Shown here one piece after another: positions 42,118 through 50,156 of a stretch of 64,000 bases of DNA (positions are counted from its first letter, which is position 1; each line of letters begins with the position of its first letter). Source of the stretch: Nitratireductor soli (GTDB lineage: Bacteria; Pseudomonadota; Alphaproteobacteria; Rhizobiales; Rhizobiaceae); NCBI RefSeq assembly GCF_001050155.1, contig NZ_LFVY01000003.1:186001-250000 (forward strand), in the 5' to 3' direction. The notes beneath the pieces are model-generated. The model did not search any database, was not told the origin of the DNA, and worked only from the letters and a program-made list of their open reading frames with translations. Position numbers and translations under genes: made by a program.

Positions 42118-43265
42118 GCGCGGAAACCACCATCGCCGGGCGCGATCCCGCCGCCGGGAGCGGCATCGCCGTCACGATCCGCGACGGGCGGATCGCCGCC
42201 ATCGTCGAGACGGCAGTCGATGACGGCGAATACCTCGCCCCCGGCCTGGTCGACCTGCAGGTCAACGGCTATGCCGGGATCGACCTGAACGATGGCAATC
42301 TGACGCCGAGAAGCGTCATGGAGCTGAGCCGCGTGATGGCCGCGCTTGGCGTCACCACCTATCTGCCGACCCTGGTGACAGGCGCGCAGGAGCGGCTGCT
42401 CGACGCGCTTGCGGCCATCGCCACGGCGCGCCGCCAAGACACGCTTTGCGCACGCATGATCCCCGGCGTGCACATGGAAGGCCCGAGCATCGCGCCGGAG
42501 GACGGGCCGCGCGGCGCCCATCCGGCCGAGCATGTCAGGGCGCCCTCGCTCGACGAGTTCGCAGACTGGCAGAAGGCAAGCGGCGACCTCGTCCGCCTCG
42601 TGACCCTGGCGCCGGAATATGAAAACGCACCGGCTTATATCCGCGCGCTCACCGGCAAAGGCATTCATGTGGCCATCGGCCATTCCGCCGCCACGCCGGA
42701 TGAGGTGCACGCCGCCGCAGAGGCTGGCGCACGCCTTTCAACGCATCTGGGCAATGGCGCCGCCGCGCTCATGCCGCGCCACCCGAACCTGATCTGGGCG
42801 CAGCTTGCCGACGACCGGCTGACCGCCACCTTCATCGCCGACGGGCACCACCTGCCGGCCGACACGTTCAAGACCATGCTGCGCGCCAAGGGTCTCGATC
42901 ATGCCGTGCTCGTCTCCGACAGCGTCACGCTGGCAGGCATGGAACCCGGCATCTACCGGCAGGCGATCGGCGGCGAGGTCGAGGTGCGCGCGGATGGCCG
43001 CGTGGGCATTGCTGGAACCCCCTATCTGGCCGGGGCCGGCCTGCCACTGATCGCCAACGTTCCCATCGCCATGCGCATGGCGAACCTGTCGCTGGCGCAG
43101 GCGTTGCGGCTCGCCACAGCGAACCCGGGCGCGTTTGTCGACGGCCGTGGCGTGATGAAGCTCGGCGCACCGGCCGACCTGATCCGCTTCACCATCGATG
43201 AGAAAAGCGGGGAGTTCGATCTGAAGAGCGTGTTCGCGCAAGGCGAAGAGGTGTTTCACGCATGA
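42114..43265 (+). CDS. nagA: N-acetylglucosamine-6-phosphate deacetylase family protein
   Basis: A 383-residue amidohydrolase. Metal and active-site blocks are in order: LVDLQVNGYAGID, GVHMEGPSIAPEDGPRGAH (Glu ligand), AIGHSAATPDE (His), STHLGNGA (His), IADGHHLP and the catalytic aspartate in LVSDSVTLAG. It deacylates an N-acyl amino-sugar 6-phosphate before the NagB step. Two blocks differ from classical NagA (HLGNGA instead of HLFNAM; VSDSV instead of VTDA), suggesting a modified acyl or sugar specificity. It overlaps the genes on both sides by 4 bases. Confidence 0.88.
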   Translation: MSAETTIAGRDPAAGSGIAVTIRDGRIAAIVETAVDDGEYLAPGLVDLQVNGYAGIDLNDGNLTPRSVMELSRVMAALGVTTYLPTLVTGAQERLLDALAAIATARRQDTLCARMIPGVHMEGPSIAPEDGPRGAHPAEHVRAPSLDEFADWQKASGDLVRLVTLAPEYENAPAYIRALTGKGIHVAIGHSAATPDEVHAAAEAGARLSTHLGNGAAALMPRHPNLIWAQLADDRLTATFIADGHHLPADTFKTMLRAKGLDHAVLVSDSVTLAGMEPGIYRQAIGGEVEVRADGRVGIAGTPYLAGAGLPLIANVPIAMRMANLSLAQALRLATANPGAFVDGRGVMKLGAPADLIRFTIDEKSGEFDLKSVFAQGEEVFHA

Positions 43266-44524
43266 TCCGCGCCGGGGTCGCCATTGTCGATATCACGCCG
43301 CCTGCGGGACTGCCGCTTTCCGGCTTCGCCGCCCGCACGCTGCCGGCGACCGGAGCCAACGACCCGCTGACGGTACGTGCCCTGGCCGTCAACGATACGG
43401 CGATGGTGGTTGCCGACGTTATCGGCCTGCATGGGAAGATGAGCGCCCGTATCCGCGGCCGCTGCGCCCTGCCCGATGCCCATGTCATCATCAGCGCGCT
43501 CCACAATCACGGCGGACCGGTTTCCATGGCCGGACGTCTCACCATCGACACGGACAAGGCCTATCTGCAACGGCTGGAAGATGCCTGTGTCGAGGCGATC
43601 GACCGTGCCTTCGCCGCGCAAAGGCCGGCAACCCTCTCGGTCGGCCCGGGAAACGACCCCGATATCGCGCGCAATCGCCGCCATGGGGACGGCCCCGTCG
43701 ACCGGGCCCTGCCGCTCCTGCGCGTGCGCGACGCAAACGGTGACATGATCGCCGTGATGACGGGCTATGCCTGCCATCCGGTCGTGTTGGGCGCCGACAA
43801 CCGGCTTTGGACCGCGGACTATCCGCATTATGTGCGCGCCGCGCTCGAAACCGCCTATCCCGGTGCTGCCGCGCTGTTCGTGACGGGATGCGTGGGAGAC
43901 GCCAACACCGGCCACAGCGCGCATGCCTCGATCAGTCTTGCCGCCAACCCCGACCGCAGTTTCGCCGCCGCCAAACGGATCGGCGAGGCGATTGCAGAGG
44001 CAGCGCTGCAAGCCCCCGAACACCCGCTCGGCGCGCATGTGGCGGTTTATGAGGCGGAGGTCGCGCTTCCGTTCGAGCCTCGCGAAACCGAAACCCCCGC
44101 GCAACTGGCCGCGCGCTGGCAATCCGAACGCACCGAAGCCGCGCCTGCCCAGGCCGCCCTGCTCGACGCGTGGATCCATTGGGCGCAAACCATCGCGCTG
44201 GAACCGGCAGTCCCATTGAGAGGCCGGGTTTGCGTACTCGACTGGGGCGGCATGCCGATTATCGGCCTGCCGGGAGAAATTTTTGCCGCAACCGCGCTCG
44301 ATCTGCGCGCGGCGCACGGACCTGGACCGGCCTTCATCGCCGGGTTTGCCGAAGACAATCCAGGCTACATCCCACCGCGCCAGGAATATGCCTTTGGTGG
44401 ATACGAGGTCGATGAGGCCCATCGCTATTACGGCCAGCCGGCAAGCTTTGCACCCGGTTGCGCCGAGGCGCTGGCCGACACGGCAGTCGTCCTTCTCAAG
44501 AAAACGCAGTCTGACAGGAGGTAG
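43262..44524 (+). CDS. neutral/alkaline ceramidase-family protein (cytoplasmic)
   Basis: A 420-residue protein of the neutral/alkaline non-lysosomal ceramidase N-terminal domain family. It begins GVAIVDITPPAGLPLSGFA and contains the zinc-binding HNHGG (H81, H83) and CHPVVLG near 168. It has no signal peptide, unlike secreted ceramidases, and is shorter than the roughly 650-residue enzymes. Positioned directly after nagA with a 4-base overlap, it may be a zinc amidase for an N-acyl sugar rather than for lipid. That function is inference. Confidence 0.75.
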   Translation: MIRAGVAIVDITPPAGLPLSGFAARTLPATGANDPLTVRALAVNDTAMVVADVIGLHGKMSARIRGRCALPDAHVIISALHNHGGPVSMAGRLTIDTDKAYLQRLEDACVEAIDRAFAAQRPATLSVGPGNDPDIARNRRHGDGPVDRALPLLRVRDANGDMIAVMTGYACHPVVLGADNRLWTADYPHYVRAALETAYPGAAALFVTGCVGDANTGHSAHASISLAANPDRSFAAAKRIGEAIAEAALQAPEHPLGAHVAVYEAEVALPFEPRETETPAQLAARWQSERTEAAPAQAALLDAWIHWAQTIALEPAVPLRGRVCVLDWGGMPIIGLPGEIFAATALDLRAAHGPGPAFIAGFAEDNPGYIPPRQEYAFGGYEVDEAHRYYGQPASFAPGCAEALADTAVVLLKKTQSDRR

Positions 44525-44586
44525 AGGGAACGACGGCCGCAAGCGCCCGACGCGTGGCCGGTCATGTCAACGCAACAGGACGGCGG

Positions 44587-44607
44587 CTTGACGCGCAACC
44601 GGTTGCA
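44587..44607 (+). promoter_or_regulatory. LacI-family operator within the ABC-operon promoter
   Basis: TTGACG at 44587-44592 is followed by CGCAACCGGTTGCA at 44594-44607. Its core GCAACCGGTTGC is identical to that of the site before nagB at 40472-40485, and again it lies just after the -35-like box. It precedes the sugar-binding-protein start by about 60 bases. Confidence 0.78.
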
Positions 44608-44667
44608 TGGCAATTTTTCATCGGGAACGAATTTGCAGTCTGCTCATGTCGAAAGGGAGAACAAGAG

Positions 44668-45990
44668 ATGAGAGCGTACAGGTCCAAGAACCAGAAATCC
44701 GGAAACTCCAGCCTCACCGCGCGCATGGCCGCCCTGTCGCTGACAGCGGCGTTCACCGCTGTTTCCGGCACCGCATTCGCCCAGACCATCAATGTCTGGA
44801 GCGGCTATCCCGAGATGGCCCCGTTCTACGAGCATGTGGCCGAATCCCTGAAAGAGAAGTATCCCGACCTCAAGGTCAACGTCGAAGCGATCGCGCTGCG
44901 TGAGCACGAGAAGCGCATCGCGCTTGGCCTGACATCGGGCTCCGCCGGCGTCACGGTGATCGAGCTCGCGGGCTCCACGGCCAGCCGCTACATCGAGAAC
45001 GACCTGCTGCCGGCAGCGCCGGAAGCCGTGGCCAACTTCGTCACCGACAAGGACAATTTCGGTGAATTCTTCGTCGACGCCGCCAGCAAGAACGGCACGG
45101 TCTACGGCGTCCCGCTGTTTCGCGGCCAGGGCGCACTCTTCTACAATGTCGACATGTTCGAGGCGGCAGGGCTGAAAGAACCCCCGCAGACCATGGAAGC
45201 CTACACGGACTATGCCGAAAAGCTTACCCAGCGCGATGCGAACGGCAAAGCCACGGTTTCGGGTTGGAGCCTGCGCCTTTCCGGCGGTGGCCAGGGCATT
45301 GCGGAGAAGTTCTGGATCAACCTGTTCCAGTATGACGGCTCCGTCATCGAGGAAGTAAGCGACGGCAAGTGGAAAGCCAACTACGCCAATGAGGCGGGCC
45401 GCAAGGCGCTGAAGCAGTATCTGCAGAACGTGCATGTGCTGAAGACCGTGACGCCGGAAATGCCCGCCGATGCGGAAGCGTTCGAGCGCGGCCAGACGGC
45501 CATGTTCATTCGTGAATCCTGGGTCATCGCGGACATTGCCGCCAAGGCGCCCGACCTCAACTATGCAACCGCGCCGCTTCCGGCGGGCTCCATCGCCCTG
45601 CCGGCCAACCTTTACGTGAACACCGTCGAGGGTGAAGATGCGGAGGCTGCATGGGCCTATGTCCAGGCTGCCAACGAACCGGACAACCTCGTCTGGCTTC
45701 TCGACAATGTCGGCTGGCTGCCCAACCGTTCGGGCGTCGACTACGGCGTGGTCACGGAAAAGGTTCCCGCCTACGCAGCGTTTGTCGACTACCCGGCTGA
45801 CTACAAGTTCTTCACCCTGCCGGCCATCGGCCCGATCGAAGAGGTTCTGACGCGGCTTGCCGCCCAGCTCAGCAGTGCCTATGGCAACCCCTCGCTGGCG
45901 GAAGACGATGCCGCTATCGACGCGATGCTTGCCAGCGCCGCCGAGGAAACGAACAACATCCTGAAGCGCGAAGGCCTTCTCGCCGAGTAG
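44668..45990 (+). CDS. ABC sugar transporter solute-binding protein (MalE/UgpB type)
   Basis: A 440-residue periplasmic sugar-binding protein with an unusually long charged leader (MRAYRSKNQKSGNSSLT) and then a hydrophobic core ending AFAQ, cleaved near residue 39. The mature protein follows the family-1 extracellular binding fold (YGVPLFRGQGALFYNVDMF, ERGQTAMFIRESWV). It is the first gene of an importer operon with two permeases and an ATPase. It is followed by a strong hairpin at 46017-46040, which should keep its message in excess. Its ligand is probably an amino sugar- or uronate-containing saccharide, by context. Confidence 0.9.
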   Translation: MRAYRSKNQKSGNSSLTARMAALSLTAAFTAVSGTAFAQTINVWSGYPEMAPFYEHVAESLKEKYPDLKVNVEAIALREHEKRIALGLTSGSAGVTVIELAGSTASRYIENDLLPAAPEAVANFVTDKDNFGEFFVDAASKNGTVYGVPLFRGQGALFYNVDMFEAAGLKEPPQTMEAYTDYAEKLTQRDANGKATVSGWSLRLSGGGQGIAEKFWINLFQYDGSVIEEVSDGKWKANYANEAGRKALKQYLQNVHVLKTVTPEMPADAEAFERGQTAMFIRESWVIADIAAKAPDLNYATAPLPAGSIALPANLYVNTVEGEDAEAAWAYVQAANEPDNLVWLLDNVGWLPNRSGVDYGVVTEKVPAYAAFVDYPADYKFFTLPAIGPIEEVLTRLAAQLSSAYGNPSLAEDDAAIDAMLASAAEETNNILKREGLLAE

Positions 45991-46016
45991 GCGCTCCATC
46001 GATACTCTCTAACCTC

Positions 46017-46040
46017 GGAAGCGGCGTCCGCGCCGCTTCC
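46017..46040 (+). promoter_or_regulatory. stem-loop after the sugar-binding-protein gene
   Basis: GGAAGCGGCG (46017-46026) and CGCCGCTTCC (46031-46040) form a perfect 10-bp stem with a 4-base TCCG loop, 26 bases after the binding-protein stop and before the first permease gene. No T run follows. It fits differential expression of binding protein over membrane parts. Confidence 0.68.
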
Positions 46041-46083
46041 GGCCAGTGATTTGAGCCGGTGACTTCAGGCGGACGGGAAACAG

Positions 46084-46971
46084 ATGCTGCAACAAAAGAG
46101 ATGGCGCTTTGCCATTCTGGCAATCCTGCCGACCCTGGCGATCTTTGCCTGGGTGCGCATGTACCCGATCGCCGAGACATTGCGGCTCAGCCTGCATCAA
46201 TGGGACATCCTGTCGAAGAACAAGCCGTTCATCGGCCTGGCGAATTTCCGCGAGCTTTTCCAGGATCAGCTCTTCCTGAGCGCACTGATCAACACGTCGA
46301 TCATCGCGTTCGGCGTGGTCATCCTGACCGTTCCCACGGCGATGGTCATCGCCGCCCTTATCCATCACCGGACGCAGTCACGCTTTTCCGGCTTCTACGA
46401 GACCGCCGTCTTCATTCCGCACGTCGTCTCGCTGGTGCCGGCGGCGATGGCGTGGAAATGGATCTTCGACGCCAGGCTCGGGCCGCTCAACGCCCTCCTC
46501 GAATTCTTCGGAATCCCGGCGCAAGCCTGGCTTTTCGATCCCGTTCTTTCGGTGATCTGCATCATCATCCTGTGTTCCTGGCAGGCACTTGGCTACGCGG
46601 TGCTGATCTATCTCGTCGGCTTCAAGAACCTTCCGGTTTCGCTGTTCGAGGCAGCCAAGCTCGATGGCGCTTCCGGTGTCCAGCGCTTCCGGTATGTCTC
46701 GATGCCCATGCTCAAGCCGATCACGCTCTACGTGTCGGTCGTCACGCTCATCTCGGGGTTCAATGTCTATGCCCAGGCCTTCGTGCTCGCCTCGGATTCT
46801 CAGGGCGCGCCCGGCAGGCAGGTTCGCGTGCTGGTGCTCGACATGCTTGAAAACAGCTTCCGCAACTACCGCGTCGGCTACGCAGCCTCCGAGGCCGTCA
46901 TACTCCTGGCCATCGTTCTGGTGCTGACGCTCATCCAGTTCGGCCTGCTCAGGGAAAAGGGACGGTCATGA
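46084..46971 (+). CDS. ABC sugar transporter permease (UgpA type)
   Basis: A 295-residue inner-membrane permease with six helices. The EAA coupling loop for the ATPase is EAAKLDGASGVQRFRYV near 193-209. It overlaps the second permease gene by 4 bases. Members of this subfamily import oligosaccharides, glycerol phosphates or uronate glycosides. Confidence 0.92.
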   Translation: MLQQKRWRFAILAILPTLAIFAWVRMYPIAETLRLSLHQWDILSKNKPFIGLANFRELFQDQLFLSALINTSIIAFGVVILTVPTAMVIAALIHHRTQSRFSGFYETAVFIPHVVSLVPAAMAWKWIFDARLGPLNALLEFFGIPAQAWLFDPVLSVICIIILCSWQALGYAVLIYLVGFKNLPVSLFEAAKLDGASGVQRFRYVSMPMLKPITLYVSVVTLISGFNVYAQAFVLASDSQGAPGRQVRVLVLDMLENSFRNYRVGYAASEAVILLAIVLVLTLIQFGLLREKGRS

Positions 46972-47849
46972 CGGATATAGCAGTCAAGGCAACGGACCGG
47001 ACGAGCAGCGGCGGGCGCATGAAAGCGCGCGGCAAGCTCATCGATTTCGCCATCGATATCTTCCTGTTCGGCTTCTCCATCATGATGATCCTGCCGCTGG
47101 CGTTCCTCATCTCGAACGCCTTCAAGACGCCGCAGGAAATGCTGGCATGGCCGCCGCGCCTCATTCCGTCCGACCCGACGCTGGAGAACTTCCGTTCCGT
47201 GCTGGCGGACACGCCGCTGCTGCGCTGGATCTTCAACAGCATCGCCTTCGCCAGCCTGTCCATGGTGGCGATCGTCATGACCTCGGCCATCGCCGGCTAT
47301 GTGCTGGCGAAGTTTCCGTTCCGCTCGCTCAACATCATCTTCATGCTGATCCTCGCCACGGCCATCGTGCCGTTCGAGGTCTACATGATCCCGCTCTATT
47401 TCCAGGCGCAGATGCTGGGGGTTCTGAATTCCCTCTGGGGCCTGCTGTTGGGCTATCTGGTGATGAGTTTCGGCATCTTTCTGATCCGCCAGAACGTCAT
47501 GCATTCCATCCCCGATGAACTGCTCGAAGCAGCACGCATCGACGGCGCCGGAGAGTTCTGGATATTCTGGAAGATCGTGCTGCCGCTGCTGCGTGGCGCG
47601 CTTGGCGCGCTGGCCGTGCTGGCCTTCTTCCAGGCCTGGACCTCCTTCGCATGGCCGATGATCGTGGCGACGACGCGCGAGAGCTACACGATCGAGGTCG
47701 GCCTTGCCCTGTTCCAGACCGGCTTCACGGTCGATCTCGGCCGGTTGAGCGCCGCCTCCGCCGCCGTGCTCGTGCCCTCCATCACGCTGTTCGTCATCCT
47801 GCGCCGCAACTTCGTGCAGGGCGTCGCCAGCACGGGGATGAAGGAATGA
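46968..47849 (+). CDS. ABC sugar transporter permease (UgpE/MalG type)
   Basis: A 293-residue inner-membrane permease with six helices and the coupling loop EAARIDGAGEFWIFWKI near 184-200. It has a cytoplasmic N-terminal tail of about 25 residues. It overlaps the preceding permease gene and the following AGE-family gene by 4 bases each. Confidence 0.92.
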   Translation: MTDIAVKATDRTSSGGRMKARGKLIDFAIDIFLFGFSIMMILPLAFLISNAFKTPQEMLAWPPRLIPSDPTLENFRSVLADTPLLRWIFNSIAFASLSMVAIVMTSAIAGYVLAKFPFRSLNIIFMLILATAIVPFEVYMIPLYFQAQMLGVLNSLWGLLLGYLVMSFGIFLIRQNVMHSIPDELLEAARIDGAGEFWIFWKIVLPLLRGALGALAVLAFFQAWTSFAWPMIVATTRESYTIEVGLALFQTGFTVDLGRLSAASAAVLVPSITLFVILRRNFVQGVASTGMKE

Positions 47850-49087
47850 CCGCGGTGGATGCCTTCTTCCCCGAGGCGGCCGCCCGCTACGCGGCCGCCA
47901 ATGCCGGCACGCTGAACTGGATGCTGGACCGGCCCGCACTGGGAAGCGGTTTCCTCAACACCAAGGTGAACAGCCTGACGCTGGCCGACTACGGCGACGC
48001 CGACGGCCTGCGCGGTCCGGACTACATCTATGGCTGGATCCAGGGGCGCGGGCTCGAGGCGCTCGTGACCCACGCCGCCTTCTTCGGGACCCGCGACACT
48101 GCCCTCGCCCGACGGCTTGATCAGGCCGGGCGGAGGCTCTTCGGGCTGCTCAAGGATCTGCGTTCGCGCGATGGTCACGTCTATTTCCGCTATGACAGCG
48201 GCCTCGAACCCGTGCGCGCGGCCGAAGATGGCACGGTGAGCCGCCAGCCGCCGGCAGGCGACGTCTTCACCTATTCCGACGCCTTCGCCGCCAAGGGACT
48301 TGTCGCCGCAGCCGCGCGCTACACACCCGAGGAACTGCCTGAACATCTTCGGTATCTCGCCGATGTGATTGCTGCCATCGAAGACAATCGTTTCCAGATG
48401 AATGAGGAGAAACCGCTTGGCGCAGAAGCGCTTGCCGCGCAGCCGGACGATTTTGGCCCGCGCATGATCCTGCTCGGGGCGGCCGGCATGCTGGCGCGTT
48501 GCGGCCTTGGCGAACATGCCGGCGATGCCCAGGGCTTCATCGATCATGTCGTCGCGCGCCATCTGGACCCGGAAACCGGGTTGCTGCGCAACGAACCCGG
48601 CGGAGATGCCTGCAATGTCGGGCACGGCATCGAGTTTGCCGGTTTCGCGCTCGACCACGCCCCGGTTCAAGGCAACCCGGCGCTGGTCTCTCTGCTCGAA
48701 CGCATCCTGATCGCCTCTTTCCGGGCGAGCTTTGCCGAATGCGGGCTTCACCTCACCGTGTCGGTTTCCAACGGCGAGAAGCTCAGCCCGTACCGGCCCT
48801 GGTGGTCGCTGCCGGAAACGATCCGGACCGCCGCCCTCGCCCACCGGCTGACGGGCAATGCGGATGCACTCGCCATCTGGAAAGAAGCGGACGCCGCCTT
48901 CTTCGAACACTACTGGCGCGGCGCGCCGCCCATCGCCTACCAGACACGCACCGCCGATGGCCCCACGGACTACGTGCCGGCCACGCCCGATCTCGACCCC
49001 GGATACCACACCGGTCTCAGCCTCCTTGCCGCAATCCATGCCGCGGAGGCCATCTCAACGTCATTTTCCGCTCACGCATCGAGGTAA
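47846..49087 (+). CDS. N-acylglucosamine 2-epimerase (AGE)-family alpha/alpha-barrel protein
   Basis: A 413-residue cytoplasmic protein with the AGE/cellobiose-epimerase superfamily pattern: GPDYIYGWIQGRGLEALV near 52-69, the histidine block VGHGIEFAGFALDHA near 256-270 and DPGYHTGLSLLAAI near 388-401. Relatives isomerise N-acetylglucosamine to N-acetylmannosamine, epimerise disaccharides or, in glucuronyl hydrolases, cleave unsaturated uronides. Which applies is not clear. It is embedded between the permease and ATPase genes, so it acts on the imported sugar early in the pathway. Confidence 0.78.
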   Translation: MTAVDAFFPEAAARYAAANAGTLNWMLDRPALGSGFLNTKVNSLTLADYGDADGLRGPDYIYGWIQGRGLEALVTHAAFFGTRDTALARRLDQAGRRLFGLLKDLRSRDGHVYFRYDSGLEPVRAAEDGTVSRQPPAGDVFTYSDAFAAKGLVAAAARYTPEELPEHLRYLADVIAAIEDNRFQMNEEKPLGAEALAAQPDDFGPRMILLGAAGMLARCGLGEHAGDAQGFIDHVVARHLDPETGLLRNEPGGDACNVGHGIEFAGFALDHAPVQGNPALVSLLERILIASFRASFAECGLHLTVSVSNGEKLSPYRPWWSLPETIRTAALAHRLTGNADALAIWKEADAAFFEHYWRGAPPIAYQTRTADGPTDYVPATPDLDPGYHTGLSLLAAIHAAEAISTSFSAHASR

Positions 49088-49089
49088 CC

Positions 49090-50151
49090 ATGGCATCGGT
49101 CGACATCCAGGATGTTCGCAAATTCTACGGACAGCTCGAAACCATCAAGGGCGTGACGGTCGATGTGCCGGACGGCGCATTCGTGGTTCTGGTCGGTCCC
49201 TCGGGCTGCGGCAAGTCAACGCTTCTGCGCATGATCGCCGGGCTGGAAGACATTTCCGGCGGCACGATCAGCATCGGCGGACGGGTCATCAACGACGTGG
49301 AGCCCAAGCATCGCGATATCGCGATGGTGTTCCAGAACTATGCGCTCTATCCGCACATGACCATTGCGGAGAACATGGGCTTTTCGCTTCGGCTCGCCAA
49401 GCGCTCCAAGGAGGAGATCGACCAGCGCGTGCGTGAGGCGGCGGGCATCCTCGGCCTCGCCGACTATCTCGACCGCTATCCGCGCCAGCTCTCCGGCGGC
49501 CAGCGCCAGCGCGTGGCCATGGGCCGCGCCATCGTGCGCGACCCGCAGGTCTTCCTGTTCGACGAACCGCTCTCCAACCTCGACGCCAAGCTTCGGGTCC
49601 AGATGCGCGCCGAACTCAAGGACATTCACGCCCGGCTCAAGACCACCACCGTCTATGTGACGCATGACCAGATCGAGGCCATGACCATGGCCGACCGCAT
49701 CGTCGTCATGCGCGACGGCATCGTGGAACAGGTCGGGCCGCCGCTGGACCTTTACGACCGTCCGAACAACACCTTCGTGGCGAGCTTCATCGGCTCGCCC
49801 TCGATGAACCTTCTGGAAGGCGTCATCACGGAGGCGAGGGAGAGCGTGCGCGTCGAGGGTGGTGCGGAATTGCCCTTTGAGGGCGCACCGCCCGCGACGG
49901 GCAAGGTGGTTTACGGCATCCGGCCCGAACACCTCCGTCTTGCCGGCGACGGCGAAGGCTTCGAGGCGATTGCCACGAATGTGGAACCGACGGGTTCGGA
50001 AACCCTGGTTCAGGTGCGCCTGGGCGGGCAGATCGTTTCGGCCCAGTTGCGCGAGCGCGTGAACATCCGCGCGGGCGACACCGTGCGCTTGAGCGCGCAA
50101 CCGGACAAGGCGCATCTTTTCGACGCGGGGACGAGCCAGAGGCTCGGCTAG
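49090..50151 (+). CDS. ABC sugar transporter ATP-binding protein (UgpC/MsmK type)
   Basis: A 353-residue ATPase: Walker A GPSGCGKST near 37-45, Q-loop FQNYALYPHMT, signature LSGGQRQR, Walker B VFLFDEPLSNLDAK, and a C-terminal TOBE domain (about 240-350) with GIRPEHLRL. It energises the two permeases encoded upstream. The C-terminal domain of this group can also bind regulatory proteins. Confidence 0.94.
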   Translation: MASVDIQDVRKFYGQLETIKGVTVDVPDGAFVVLVGPSGCGKSTLLRMIAGLEDISGGTISIGGRVINDVEPKHRDIAMVFQNYALYPHMTIAENMGFSLRLAKRSKEEIDQRVREAAGILGLADYLDRYPRQLSGGQRQRVAMGRAIVRDPQVFLFDEPLSNLDAKLRVQMRAELKDIHARLKTTTVYVTHDQIEAMTMADRIVVMRDGIVEQVGPPLDLYDRPNNTFVASFIGSPSMNLLEGVITEARESVRVEGGAELPFEGAPPATGKVVYGIRPEHLRLAGDGEGFEAIATNVEPTGSETLVQVRLGGQIVSAQLRERVNIRAGDTVRLSAQPDKAHLFDAGTSQRLG

Positions 50152-50156
50152 CCGCG

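Noticed and set aside
41373-43265. A 630-codon version of nagA
   Set aside because: The first 247 codons are an arginine-rich shadow of the SIS gene; the GTG at 42114 gives the normal NagA length and a 4-base overlap.
43256-44542. 428-codon minus-strand frame over the ceramidase-family gene
   Set aside because: The plus-strand frame carries the zinc motifs and fits the operon; the minus frame is an Arg/Gly/His-rich shadow.
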